Below, piece by piece: positions 31,532 to 41,669 of a DNA stretch of 64,000 nt. Under the pieces are notes generated by a model. The model ran no database searches. It saw nothing but the letters and a program-made list of their open reading frames with translations, and was not told where the DNA came from. The stretch comes from Bog-473 sp963756025 (GTDB taxonomy: Bacteria > Actinomycetota > Acidimicrobiia > Acidimicrobiales > RAAP-2): the NCBI GenBank assembly GCA_963756025.1, contig CAVWMF010000003.1, positions 1 to 64,000 of the forward strand, in the 5' to 3' direction. Numbering within the stretch: position 1 is the stretch's first letter; every line of letters starts with the position of its first letter. A program made the translations under genes and the position numbers.

Positions 31532-34502
31532 ATGGCCGATCGTCTCGTCGTTCGCGGTGCACGCGAGCACAACCTGAGGGATGTCTCCCTCGACCTGCCC
31601 CGGGACAAGTTGATTGTCTTCACCGGCCTCTCGGGCTCGGGCAAGTCGTCGCTGGCGTTCGACACCATTTACGCCGAGGGCCAGCGCCGCTACGTCGAAT
31701 CCCTCTCGGCCTACGCCCGCCAATTCCTGGGCCAGATGGACAAGCCGGATGTCGACTTCATCGAGGGATTGTCACCGGCCATCTCCATCGACCAGAAGTC
31801 GGCCTCCCGCAACCCGCGTTCGACGGTGGGCACCATCACGGAGGTCTACGACTATCTCCGGCTGCTCTATGCCCGGATCGGGCACCCGCACTGTCCGACC
31901 TGTGGCCGGCCGGTGGCCCGGCAGACCCCGCAGCAGATCGTCGACCGGGTGCTCGAGCTTGCCCGAGGGCACACGTTTCCAGGTGCTGGCCCCCGTGGTG
32001 CGGGGCCGTAAGGGCGAATACAGCACCCTGCTCGACGACCTGGCCAAGCAGGGCTTCGCCCGGGTGCGGGTGGACGGCATCCCGGTGGAGCTGGCCGAGC
32101 GGTCCGAGGTCGCGCTGGCGCGCTACGAGACGCACACCATCGAGGTCGTCGTCGACCGGCTCATCCGGCGCGACGGGATCCGGCAGCGGCTGACCGAGTC
32201 GATCGAGACCGCCCTCGAACTGACCGGCGGGACGGCCGAGGTACTGGTCATGAGCAGCTCCGGAAAGACGGGCGGGGCCAAGTCCAAAAAGGACGCCGCC
32301 AACGCCGCCAACGCCGCCGGGGACGCCGGCGCCGCCGGGGCGGACGGCATCGAGAGCGCCGACGGGGCCGACGCCGAGGGCATTACGTTCTCCCAGCATC
32401 TCGCCTGCACGCATTGCGGCATCAGCTTCGACGAGCCCGCCCCCCGTAGCTTCTCCTTCAACTCTCCCTACGGCGCCTGCCCGACCTGCGTGGGTCTCGG
32501 CACGAAGTTCGAGGTCGATCCCGAGCTGGTGGTGCCCGACGAGACGCTCTCGCTGGCCGACGGCGCGCTGGCGCCCTGGGCCGGCGCCCGCAGCGAGTAC
32601 TTCTCCGGACTGCAGGCGGGCGTGGCCGAACTGGGCGGGTTCTCGGTCACCACGCCGTGGAAGTCGCTCAAGGCCAAGGACAAGAAGCTCGTCCTCTACG
32701 GCACGGGCAGCAAGTCGGTGCACATCCGCTACAAGAACCGCTTCAACCGCACGCGCTCCTACGAGGCCCTGTTCGAGGGCATCGTGCCGTGGCTGCAGCG
32801 GCGCCACGGCGAGGCGGAATCGGACTGGTCCCGGGAGCAGGTCGAGCAGTACATGCGCGAGGTCGACTGCCCCGCCTGCCACGGGGCCCGGCTCAAGCCG
32901 GAGTCCCTGGCGGTCACCGTCGGCGGGCGCAACATCTACGAACTGTGCAGCCTCTCCATCGGCGCGGCCGTCGAGGAGATGGGGTCGCTCGAGCTCAGCG
33001 ACCGGGAGCACATGATCGCCGACCGTGTGTTCAAGGAAGTGCGCGAGCGCATGCAGTTCCTCCTCGATGTCGGCCTCGACTACCTGTCCCTCAGCCGCTC
33101 GGCCGGCACGCTGTCGGGCGGCGAGGCGCAGCGGATCCGCCTGGCCAGCCAGATCGGGAGTGGATTGGTGGGCGTGCTCTACGTCCTCGACGAACCGTCG
33201 ATCGGCCTGCACCAACGGGACAACCAACGGCTGATCGGTACGCTGGAGCGGCTGCGCAACCTCGGCAACACGGTCATCGTGGTGGAGCACGACGAGGAGA
33301 CGATCCGGACCGCCGACTACGTGGTGGACATCGGCCCCGGGGCGGGGGAGCACGGCGGCAGCGTCGTCCACGCCGGACCCGTCACGGGACGGGGCGGGCT
33401 GCTCTCCAACAAGGCCTCGATCACCGGGCAGTACCTGTCGGGCAAGCGCTCCATCCCCGTCCCGGCCCGCCGACGGCCGGGCACGGGCGAAGTGGTGACC
33501 GTGCGCGGCGCCCGGGAGCACAACCTGCAGGGGATCGACGTCTCCTTCCCGCTCGGCTGCCTGGTGGCCGTCACCGGGGTCTCGGGCTCGGGCAAGTCGA
33601 CGCTGGTCAACGACATCCTGCTGCGGGTCCTCGCACAGAAGCTGCACCGGGCCAAGACGTTGCCGGGCCGTCACCGGACGGTCGAGGGTGTGCAGTATCT
33701 CGACAAGGTGGTCGACGTGGACCAGGCCCCCATCGGCCGCACGCCCCGTTCGAACCCGGCCACGTACACGGGCGTGTTCGACCACATCCGCAAGCTCTTC
33801 GCCCAGACGGCCGAAGCCAAGGTGCGGGGCTACCTCCCGGGCCGGTTCTCCTTCAACGTGCGCGGCGGGCGCTGCGAGGCCTGTGCGGGCGACGGCACGA
33901 TCAAGATCGAGATGCACTTCCTCCCCGACGTGTACGTCCCCTGCGAGGTCTGCCACGGGGCCCGCTACAACCGCGACACCCTCGAGATCACGTTCCGGGG
34001 CAAGACGATCGCCGACGTGCTCGACATGTCGTGCGAGGAGGCATTGTCGTTCTTCTCCAAGCAGCCGCCGATCGCCCGCCACATGCAGACCATGGTGGAC
34101 GTCGGGCTGGGCTACGTGCGGCTGGGCCAACCGGCGCCCACCCTGTCGGGGGGCGAGGCGCAACGGGTCAAGCTGGCCAGCGAGTTGAGCCGGCGCCCGA
34201 CCGGCCACACCTTCTACATCCTCGACGAGCCCACCACGGGCCTGCACTTCGAGGACACCCGCCGCCTGCTCGAGGTGCTGGGCCGCCTGGTGGACCAGGG
34301 CAACACGGTCGTAGTGATCGAGCACAACCTCGACGTGATCAAGACGGCGGACTGGGTCATCGACCTCGGGCCCGAGGGAGGGAACCGGGGCGGCACCGTG
34401 GTGGCCGAAGGGACACCCGAGCAGGTGGCCAAGACGGCGGGCAGCTACACCGGGGACGTGCTCAAGCCGGTGCTGGCGAAAGCCAAAGAGAAGATCAGGT
34501 AA
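31532..34502 (+). CDS. uvrA: Excinuclease ABC subunit UvrA, one frameshift
   Basis: Damage-recognition ATPase with two ABC modules, about 990 residues when joined. Module 1 starts MADRLVVRGAREHNL with Walker A GLSGSGKSSLAF. Zinc modules include CPTCGRP, CTHCGISF...CPTC and CPACHGARLKPE; signatures LSGGEAQRIRLASQIG and LSGGEAQRVKLASEL are present. The second Walker A is GVSGSGKSTL, and the DNA-binding zinc finger is CEACAGDGTIKIEMHFLPDV with CEVCHG. One extra T at 31959-31960 (CTTGCCC for CTGCCC) breaks the frame at residue ~143. An Ala/Gly/Asp-rich insertion of ~30 residues, encoded by GCCGCCAAC-type repeats (32290-32375), precedes the CTHC module. Its 3' end overlaps convergent nadA by 8 bp. 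Confidence 0.95.
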
Positions 34503-35592
34503 TCGCCAGCATCCGTTCCAGGGCCACCCGGGCCCACGCGGCCACGTCCTCGTCGACCCGGATCCGGTTGCGCACCTCGCCGTCGACGAGGCCTTCGAGG
34601 ATCCAGGCCAGGTGGGGGGGATCGATGCGGGACATCGTCGAGCAGGGGCAGACGAGAGGGTCCAGGCAGACGATCGTCTTGTCGGGTGTCTCGTCGTCGA
34701 GGCGTTTCACGAGGTGGATCTCGGTCGCCACCCCGATGACCGATCCCGAGGGGGCGGCCGCCACGCCACGGATCAGGTTGTCGGTCGAGCCGACGAGGTC
34801 GGCCATCTCCACCACGTCGTGGGCGCACTCGGGGTGCACCATGACGAGCCCCGCCGGGTGGGCGGCGCGGAAAGCATCTACGTGCTCGGGCCGGAAGCGC
34901 TGGTGCACCGAACAGTGCCCCTTCCACAGCAGCAGCGTGGACGACTTGACCTCGAGGTCGCTGAGGCCGCCCAGTGAAAGCCGCGGGTTCCAGACCCGCA
35001 TGTCATCGGCGCCGTACCCGAGCTCGTACCCGGTGTTGCGACCGAGATGCTGGTCCGGGAAGAACAGCACCTTGTCGCCCCGCACTCGAGGGCCCAGGTC
35101 AGGACGGCCCGGGCGTTCGAGGAGGTGCAGACGGCGCCCCCGTGACGCCCGACGAACGCCTTGAGGGCGGCCGAGGAGTTCATATAGGTGATGGGGACGA
35201 TGCGGCTCACGTCGGTGACCTGGGCCAACTCCTCCCAGGCTTCCTCGACCTGCTCTATGTCGGCCATGTCGGCCATGGAGCACCCGGCGTTGAGGTCGGG
35301 GAGGAGCACCTGCTGGTGGGCGCCGGTCAGGACGTCGGCCGATTCGGCCATGAAATGGACGCCGCAGAAGACGATGAACTCGGCCTCGCTGACCTCGGCC
35401 GCCATGCGGGAGAGCCCGAAGGAGTCACCGCGGGCGTCGGCCCATCGCATGACGTCGTCGCGCTGGTAGTGGTGCCCGAGCACGAAGAGCCGTGACCCGA
35501 GGGCGGCTTTGGCCGCACCGATCATGGTCGCCAATTCCTCGCCCGACGCGGTCGTATAGCGCTCGGGGAGCGGGGATCTGAAGCCTGAGCAT
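34495..35592 (-). CDS. nadA: Quinolinate synthase NadA, two frameshifts
   Basis: [4Fe-4S] enzyme condensing iminoaspartate with dihydroxyacetone phosphate to quinolinate for NAD synthesis. Assembled order: MLRLQIPLPERYTTAS, LFVLGHHYQRDDVMRW, GDSFGLSRMAA, FCGVHFMAESADVL, LLPDLNAGCSMADM (Fe-S Cys), VPITYMNSSAALKAF, CTSSNA, FFPDQHLGRNTGYEL, VMVHPECAHDVV (Fe-S Cys), STDNLI, ATEIHLV and the last Cys in LDPLVCPCSTM. One extra C in the run at 35572-35575 and one missing base near 35080 break it. ATG 35592 is preceded by AAAGGGGG. No nadB or nadC is visible nearby. It is divergent from uvrC. Confidence 0.92.
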
Positions 35593-35823
35593 CTGTATGC
35601 CCCCTTTGAGGGAGTGCACCGATTGGCCGGCGGGGACAGCCTGGTCGCCCATCCGCGGGTATGTCGGCCTCGGTGCGAGGTGTCGTGCCGGAAACCAGGC
35701 CGGCACCCGTAGTGTAACTGGTGTTCACCAGAAGTTCGCGGGTATTGGCGCCGTCTGCCTGCGCAACCGCCGAGCAACCGCTCGGCAACCCCCAACCCCA
35801 GTGACTGCGCGAAAGTTGATCTG

Positions 35824-37692
35824 ATGCAGTACAAGCCCCCCACAGGCTCCATCCCCGACGCACCGGGGTCGTACCAGTTCTACGACGCCGAGGGCCGGGT
35901 GCTGTACGTGGGAAAGGCGAAATCCCTGCGTCACCGGCTGCCCAACTACTGGCAGGACTCGGCCAAGTTGTTGCCGCGCACGGCCCAGATGGTGGCCCAG
36001 GCCGACCACGTCGAGTGGGTCGTGGTGGAGAGCGAGGTCGATGCGCTGATCCTCGAGCATTCGCTCATTCAGGCCCACCTGCCCCGCTACAACGTGCGGC
36101 TGAAGGACGACAAGAGCTACCCGTGGCTGGCCGTGACCCTGAACGACGAATGGCCCCGCCCGGTGGTGATCCGGGGCCGCAAGCGCAAGGGTGTGCGTTA
36201 CTTCGGCCCCTACGGCCACGCCGGGGCGATCCGGTCGACGCTCGACCTCCTGGTGCGGAGCTTCCCCGTCCGGACCTGCTCGGACACCAAGTTCGTCCGC
36301 CACGAGCGCCTGGGCCGGCCCTGCCTGCTCTACGACATTGAGCGGTGCTCGGGACCCTGCGTCAACGCGGTCGACCACGAGGCCTACGACGGGTACGTGC
36401 AGGACCTCATGGGCTTTCTGTCCGGGGACACCGAGCCCGTGCTGGACCGGCTGGACGCCGAGATGCGCGAAGCGTCCGACGCCCTCCAGTTCGAGCGCGC
36501 GGCCCGGCTGCGCGACCGCATCGCGGTGGCCCGCAAAGCGGCGGAGGCGCAGCAGATGGTGTCCGAGCGCCCCGAGGACTTCGACGTGATCGGCATCGCC
36601 GAGGACCCGCTCGAGGCGTCGGTGCAGATCTTCCACGTCCGCCGGGGTCGGGTCGTGGGCCACCGGGGCTTCGTGGCCGAGAAGGTGGAGGACCTCAGCG
36701 CGCCCGAGTTCATGGGCCTCGTGCTGGGCCAGGTCTACGGCGCCGTCGGGACCGAGGTGCCCCGCCGGGTGCTGGTCCCCGAGCCGCCCGCCGACCTGGA
36801 CCTCCTCTGCAGTTGGCTGTCCACCATGCGCGAGGGCCCGGTCGACATCGCCGTGCCGCAGCGGGGGGCGAAGCGGGCGCTGCAGGAGACCGTGGCCCGC
36901 TCCGCCGCCGAGGATCTGGCCCGCCACCGGCTGCGGCGGGCGTCCGACCACAACGCCCGCTCCAAGGCCCTGACCGAGCTGCAGGCGGCGCTGGGCCTGC
37001 GCGAGGCGCCGCTGCGGATCGAGTGCTTCGACATGAGCCACCTGCAGGGCACCGACTACGTGGGCTCGATGGTCGTGCTCGAGGACGGGCTGGTCAAACG
37101 CTCCGACTACCGCCGCTTCAAGGTCAAGACGGTCAAGGGCAACGACGACTACGCCGCCATGGAGGAGGTCCTGACCCGCCGCCTGATGGCGCTCAAGGAC
37201 CCCGCGGCGGACCCGGCGTCCGGGCCCGGCCCAGGCGCTTCGCCTACCGCCCCAACCTGCTCGTGGTCGACGGGGGCAAGGGCCAGCTGGCCGTGGCCGA
37301 ACGGGTGGTCAACGAGCTCGGACTGGCCGACGAGATCGAGCTGGCGTCCCTGGCCAAGCAATTCGAGGAGGTCTACCGCCCCGGTTCGCCCGAACCCGTT
37401 CGCCTGCGGCGTGGGTCCGATGCCCTCTACCTCCTCCAGCGGGTGCGGGACGAGGCCCACCGCTTCGCCATCACCTTCCACCGGGAGAAGAGGGCCAAGC
37501 GGATGACCAGGAGCGTGCTGGACGGGATCCCCGGCCTGGGGCCGGCCCGCAAGGCGCGCCTGGTCAAGGAGTTCGGCGGGCGTGCAGGCAGTGCGGGCGG
37601 CGGCCCTGGAGGAGTTGCTGGCACCCTCGTGGCTGCCCGACGAGGTGGGGCTCGCGGTCTACGAGGGCGTGCGCAAGACTGGGCCGCGGTGA
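35824..37692 (+). CDS. uvrC: Excinuclease ABC subunit UvrC, two frameshifts
   Basis: Dual-incision nuclease of excision repair, about 622 residues when joined. Order of domains: GIY-YIG nuclease (APGSYQFYDAEGRVLYVGKA), cysteine region CLLYDIERCSGPCVNAV, UVR motif (AEMREASDALQFERAARLRDRI), RNase H-like endonuclease (RIECFDMSHLQGTDYVGSM and LLVVDGGKGQLAVA), then helix-hairpin-helix (LDGIPGLGPARKARLVKEFGG). One base is missing at about 37221-37233 and one G is extra at 37578-37580; correcting both gives the end EGVRKTGPR and a TGA at 37692. The rapZ start follows after 12 bp, the usual uvrC-rapZ-yvcK order. Confidence 0.95.
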
Positions 37693-37704
37693 ACAGGTGA
37701 ACGG

Positions 37705-38559
37705 GTGAGCGAGTTCCTGGTGGTGACGGGGATGTCCGGGGCGGGACGATCCACGGCGGCCGCCTCGCTGGAGGACCTGGGTTGGTTCGTCATCGACAAT
37801 CTGCCGGCGGCGCTGATCCTCAAGATGGCCGAGATGATGGCTCTCCCCGGTGCGGAGATCGACCGCGTCGCACTGGTCATCGGCCGGGGCGGGGGAGCGG
37901 GGAGCGACGACCTGCCCGAGGTGCTCGACGCGTTGCGCGCCAACAGCAACCGGGTACGGGTGCTCTTCCTCGACGCCAGCGACGACGTGCTCATCCGGCG
38001 CTACGAAGGGACCCGGCGCCGGCACCCCCTCGTGGCCCGGGGGGTGGAGGCATCGATCGCCGACGAGCGCCGGCTGCTGGCGCCGGTGCGCGACCGGGCC
38101 GACCTCCTGATCGACACCGGGGAGCTGAACTCCAACCAGCTGCGCACACGAGTGATCGAGGCGTTCGGCGACGAAGGGGGCGCGTCGTCCATGCGGACGT
38201 CGGTGGTCTCGTTCGGCTACAAGTTCGGCCTCCCCCTCGATGTGGACGTGGTCTTCGACTGCCGGTTCCTCCCCAACCCGTTCTGGATCGAGGAGCTGCG
38301 CCCGTACAGCGGGCTCGATGAGCCGGTGCGCGAGTACGTGCTGTCGCAACCCGAGACGAAGGAATTCCTGGACAAGGTGGACGGCCTGCTGACCGGGATC
38401 GTGCCGTCGTTCGAGCGCGAGGGGAAGTCGTACCTGACGATCGGCCTGGGCTGTACCGGGGGGCGGCACCGCTCGGTGGCGCTGGCCGAGGCGTTGGGGG
38501 AGCGCTTCGTGGGCCACGGGTCTCCGGTGTCGGTCTTCCACCGGGACGTGGACCGGTGA
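37705..38559 (+). CDS. rapZ: RNase adapter / nucleotide-binding protein RapZ (YvcJ)
   Basis: A 284-residue P-loop protein. Walker A is GMSGAGRSTAAASLEDLG, with Arg in place of Lys; from memory this is common in actinobacterial homologues. It continues with FVIDNLPAALI, RANSNRVRVLFLDASDDVLIRRYEGTRRRHPL in pieces, the SFGYKFGLP segment and the C-terminal GCTGGRHRSVALAE ligand site. In E. coli RapZ controls GlmS through a small RNA. In Gram-positives the role is less clear but linked to cell-wall sugar metabolism with YvcK. The GTG start is 12 bases after uvrC; its stop overlaps the yvcK start (GTGA). Confidence 0.94.
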   Translation: MSEFLVVTGMSGAGRSTAAASLEDLGWFVIDNLPAALILKMAEMMALPGAEIDRVALVIGRGGGAGSDDLPEVLDALRANSNRVRVLFLDASDDVLIRRYEGTRRRHPLVARGVEASIADERRLLAPVRDRADLLIDTGELNSNQLRTRVIEAFGDEGGASSMRTSVVSFGYKFGLPLDVDVVFDCRFLPNPFWIEELRPYSGLDEPVREYVLSQPETKEFLDKVDGLLTGIVPSFEREGKSYLTIGLGCTGGRHRSVALAEALGERFVGHGSPVSVFHRDVDR

Positions 38560-39434
38560 GCCCGCCGGCGGTCGTGGCGTTGGGCGGCGGGCACGGGACG
38601 GCCGTGACGTTGCGGGCGGCCCGCCGTTACGCCGGGGCACTGACGGCGGTGGTGTCGGTGGCCGACGACGGCGGCTCGAGCGGCCGCCTGCGCGAGATCC
38701 TCAACGTGGTCGCCCTCGGTGACCTCCGCAAATGCCTGGTCGCCCTGGCGGCGGAGGACCCGTCTGCCCATTCCGCGCTGGCCCAGGCCTTCGAGCACCG
38801 CTTCGACGAGGGGGAGCTGGCGGGCCACGCGCTGGGCAATCTCATTCTGGCCGGCCTGATCGAGGCCACCGGCGACCTGGTCTCGGGCGTGCGCGCCGCG
38901 GCCGAGCTCCTCGGGGCGGTGGGCGACGTCCTGCCGGCGACCGTCGAGCGGGTGACCCTCAAGGCCGAGTCGGCCGGCGGCCAGGTGGCGGGCCAGGTGG
39001 CCGTGTCGCGGGCCGACAACATCCAGACGGTGTCACTCGTGCCGGGGGATGCGGAGCCGCCGGCACTGGCCATCGACCGGATACTGGCGGCCGACCAGAT
39101 CGTCATCGGCCCCGGTTCGCTCTTCACCAGCGTGCTGGCGGCCGCCGCCGTGGAGGGCATCGCCGACGCCGTGGCGCGCTCACGCGGTCAGCGTGTGTAC
39201 GTCTGCAACCTGCGGCCGCAGCAGCCCGAGACGGCCGGATTCGACGTGGCGGCCCACTTGGACGCTCTGAGCAGGCATAATGTAACTGTGGACGTTGTTG
39301 TATGTGATACCAGTCAAGGCATGGCCCTGGGCGATTTGGGTATTTCGGCACTGGATATTCCCCTTACGGGGGGGAATGCTCTGGTACACAGTCCAATCAG
39401 ATTGGCGCACGCCCTCGCCAGTCTGCTGGCATAG
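38556..39434 (+). CDS. yvcK: Gluconeogenesis factor YvcK/CofD-like protein
   Basis: A 292-residue UDP-sugar-binding protein of the CofD-like family, linked in other bacteria to peptidoglycan precursor flux and growth on gluconeogenic carbon. Features: N-terminal ALGGGHGTAVTLRAAR, VSVADDGGSSGRLR, LGDLRKCLVALA, GHALGNLILAGL and IVIGPGSLFTSVLA. GTG 38556 overlaps the rapZ stop. In most Actinobacteria and Firmicutes whiA follows directly. Here gap starts 23 bp downstream and whiA is missing. The last ~180 bp are noticeably AT-richer than their surroundings (for example around 39275-39320). Confidence 0.94.
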   Translation: MSPPAVVALGGGHGTAVTLRAARRYAGALTAVVSVADDGGSSGRLREILNVVALGDLRKCLVALAAEDPSAHSALAQAFEHRFDEGELAGHALGNLILAGLIEATGDLVSGVRAAAELLGAVGDVLPATVERVTLKAESAGGQVAGQVAVSRADNIQTVSLVPGDAEPPALAIDRILAADQIVIGPGSLFTSVLAAAAVEGIADAVARSRGQRVYVCNLRPQQPETAGFDVAAHLDALSRHNVTVDVVVCDTSQGMALGDLGISALDIPLTGGNALVHSPIRLAHALASLLA

Positions 39435-39457
39435 ACAAGTAAGGGAAGAAGGTCCAG

Positions 39458-40474
39458 ATGTCGGTGAGGGTCGGAATCAACGGGTTCGGGCGGATCGGAC
39501 GCAACTTTCTCCGGGCCGCGTTGGCGAGTGGGGCCGATATCGAGGTGGTGGGCGTCAATGACCTGACGTCGCCCGAGACACTGGCCCACCTCCTCCGCTA
39601 CGACTCGACGCAGGGCCGCATGCCGGTCCCGGTCGACGTCGAGGGCAGCGACCTCCTGGTCGGTGACCACCACATCCGGGTCATGGCCGAGCGCGAGCCC
39701 GAGCAACTCCCCTGGGGCCCGCTGGGCGTCGATGTCGTCATCGAGTCGACCGGGCGTTTCACCACCCGGGCCGACGCGGCGGGGCACCTGCACGGCGGGG
39801 TGAAGCGGGTCATCATTTCGGCGCCCTCGTCGGATGCCGACCACACCTTCGTGATCGGGGTGAACGACGACGAGTACGACCCCGAGAAGCACATCGTGGT
39901 GTCCAACGCCTCGTGCACGACGAACTGCTTCGTCCCGATGGTCAAGGTGATCGACGACAACTTCCAGATCGTCAGCGGGCTCATGACCACCGTGCACGCG
40001 TACACGAACGACCAGAACCTCCTCGACCTGACCCACACCGATCTGCGGCGGGCCCGGGCGGGCGCCGTCAACATCGTGCCGAGCAGCACCGGTGCGGCCC
40101 GGGCCACGAGCCTGGTGCTCGCATCCATGAAGGGACGGCTCGACGGCATGTCCCTCCGGGTGCCGCTCCCCGTCGGGTCGATCACCGACTTCACCGCAGT
40201 GGTGAAGGGGAACCCCTCCGTGGCCGAGGTCAACGCCGCCTTCGCCGAGGCGGCCGCCAAACCGCCCCTCGACCGGGTACTCGAGTACACCGAGGACCCG
40301 CTGGTCTCGAGCGACATCGTCGGCAGTCCGGCCTCGTGCACCTTCGATGCCGGCCTCACGATGGTCCAGACGATCAACGAGGACATGTCCCTCGTCAAGG
40401 TGGAAGGTTGGTACGACAACGAATGGGGCTACTCCAACCGCCTGGTGGATCTGACCCTTCTGGTCGGGGAGTGA
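39458..40474 (+). CDS. gap: Glyceraldehyde-3-phosphate dehydrogenase
   Basis: Glycolytic NAD-dependent enzyme of 338 residues. It has the N-terminal dinucleotide site VGINGFGRIGRNFLRAAL, VGVNDL (Asp favouring NAD), the catalytic cysteine in SNASCTTNCFVP, the catalytic His region MTTVHAYTNDQ and the C-terminal WYDNEWGYSNRLVDL. The ATG follows AGAAGG by five bases. It is first of the gap-pgk-tpiA run; pgk starts four bases after the stop. A promoter may lie in the AT-rich 3' end of yvcK. Confidence 0.98.
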   Translation: MSVRVGINGFGRIGRNFLRAALASGADIEVVGVNDLTSPETLAHLLRYDSTQGRMPVPVDVEGSDLLVGDHHIRVMAEREPEQLPWGPLGVDVVIESTGRFTTRADAAGHLHGGVKRVIISAPSSDADHTFVIGVNDDEYDPEKHIVVSNASCTTNCFVPMVKVIDDNFQIVSGLMTTVHAYTNDQNLLDLTHTDLRRARAGAVNIVPSSTGAARATSLVLASMKGRLDGMSLRVPLPVGSITDFTAVVKGNPSVAEVNAAFAEAAAKPPLDRVLEYTEDPLVSSDIVGSPASCTFDAGLTMVQTINEDMSLVKVEGWYDNEWGYSNRLVDLTLLVGE

Positions 40475-40478
40475 TCCG

Positions 40479-41660
40479 GTGAACCCACTGCACGGTCTGC
40501 CGCTCCTTCAGGATCTCCCGAACATCGAAGGGCGGCGCGTGCTGGTGCGGGTCGACTTCAACGTCCCGCTCCACATCGGCATCGACGGCCGGGCCACGGT
40601 GGCCGACGACTTCCGCATCACCGCCGCGCTGCCGACGCTGCACTGGCTGCTGGACCAGGGCGCCGAAGTCGTGGCGTCCTCCCATCTCGGCCGGCCGGCC
40701 GCCACCCGGGACCCGCGCTGGGAGATGGATCCGGTGCGCGAGCGTCTCGCCGCCCTGTGCCCGGGTGTCGAGCTCGGTGAGAACCTGCGCTTCTCGGCGG
40801 GGGAGAAGAAGAACGACCCCGAGTTCGTGGCATCGCTGATCAAGGGCTTCGACGCCTATGTCAACGAGGCCTTCGGCGTGGCCCACCGCCGCCACGCGTC
40901 GATCGTCGGCCCCCCGCAGTTCCTGCCGAGTGCGGCGGGCCTGCGCCTGGCCCGTGAGGTCGAGGTGCTGGGCGGCATCCTGGAGTGCCCGGCCCGACCC
41001 TTCGTGGCCGTGGTGGGCGGGGCCAAGGTGGGGGACAAGATCGAGGTCCTCAAGGCGCTGGCCCCCAAGGTCGACACGCTCATCGTGGGTGGTGGCATGG
41101 CCTTCACCTTCCTGGCCGCCATGGGCCAGCGGGTCGGGAACTCGCTGTTGGACCCCGATCACATCGCCGATTGCCGGGCCCTGCTGGACTCCGGCGTCGA
41201 CATCCGTCTCCCCACCGACTCCCGCGCCCTCGAGCCGGGGGGGACGTTCGGCCGGGAGGCCGGGATGACCTGCGGTGTCGGGCCCCGGGGCGGGGTCAAG
41301 GTGATCGAGAAGGATCTCCCCGACGGCTGGACCGGGCTCGATATCGGCCCCGAATCCGCCGCTGCCTTCGCCAAAGCCGTCCGTCAAGCCGGCACCGTCC
41401 TGTGGAACGGTCCGCTCGGAGCGTTCGAGGACCAGCGGTTCGCCGCCGGCACCCGTGAGGTCGCCCTGGCCGTGGCCCAGTGCGAAGGGTTCTCCGTCGT
41501 GGGCGGGGGCGACAGCGCCAGCGCCCTCGAGGAGCTCCACCTGTGCGAGGACGTCGACTTCCTCTCGACCGGCGGGGGAGCGTCGCTCGCCTTCATCGAG
41601 CGCGGTGGTGACCTGCCGGCGCTCGAGGCCCTGCGCCAGGCGCCCAACGCACCTGAGTAA
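40479..41660 (+). CDS. pgk: Phosphoglycerate kinase
   Basis: A 393-residue glycolytic kinase that transfers phosphate from 1,3-bisphosphoglycerate to ADP. Features: RRVLVRVDFNVPL near the N-terminus, EVVASSHLGRP, the hinge/nucleotide region VGGAKVGDKIEVL, GGMAFTFLAAMG, and the C-terminal GGGDSASALEELHL with TGGGASLAFIE. The GTG start lies four bases after the gap stop, so translation is coupled. Its TAA stop overlaps the -10-like box of tpiA. Confidence 0.97.
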   Translation: MNPLHGLPLLQDLPNIEGRRVLVRVDFNVPLHIGIDGRATVADDFRITAALPTLHWLLDQGAEVVASSHLGRPAATRDPRWEMDPVRERLAALCPGVELGENLRFSAGEKKNDPEFVASLIKGFDAYVNEAFGVAHRRHASIVGPPQFLPSAAGLRLAREVEVLGGILECPARPFVAVVGGAKVGDKIEVLKALAPKVDTLIVGGGMAFTFLAAMGQRVGNSLLDPDHIADCRALLDSGVDIRLPTDSRALEPGGTFGREAGMTCGVGPRGGVKVIEKDLPDGWTGLDIGPESAAAFAKAVRQAGTVLWNGPLGAFEDQRFAAGTREVALAVAQCEGFSVVGGGDSASALEELHLCEDVDFLSTGGGASLAFIERGGDLPALEALRQAPNAPE

Positions 41661-41663
41661 CCT
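41658..41663 (+). promoter_or_regulatory. Putative -10 box (TAACCT) upstream of tpiA
   Basis: TAACCT is exactly six bases before the GTG at 41670, the same spacing as at uvrB, uvrA and the antitoxin gene. It overlaps the pgk stop codon, so tpiA could have its own leaderless transcript besides read-through from gap-pgk. Confidence 0.35.
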
Positions 41664-41669
41664 TCAGCT

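Noticed and set aside
31532..32011. uvrA as two genes or as programmed frameshifting
   Set aside because: There is no slippery heptamer or downstream structure of the usual kind. One extra T explains the break, and many other genes show the same kind of error.
31836..34325. An 829-residue open frame antisense to uvrA
   Set aside because: This is a typical mirror frame of a GC-rich gene. uvrA motifs are all on the plus strand.
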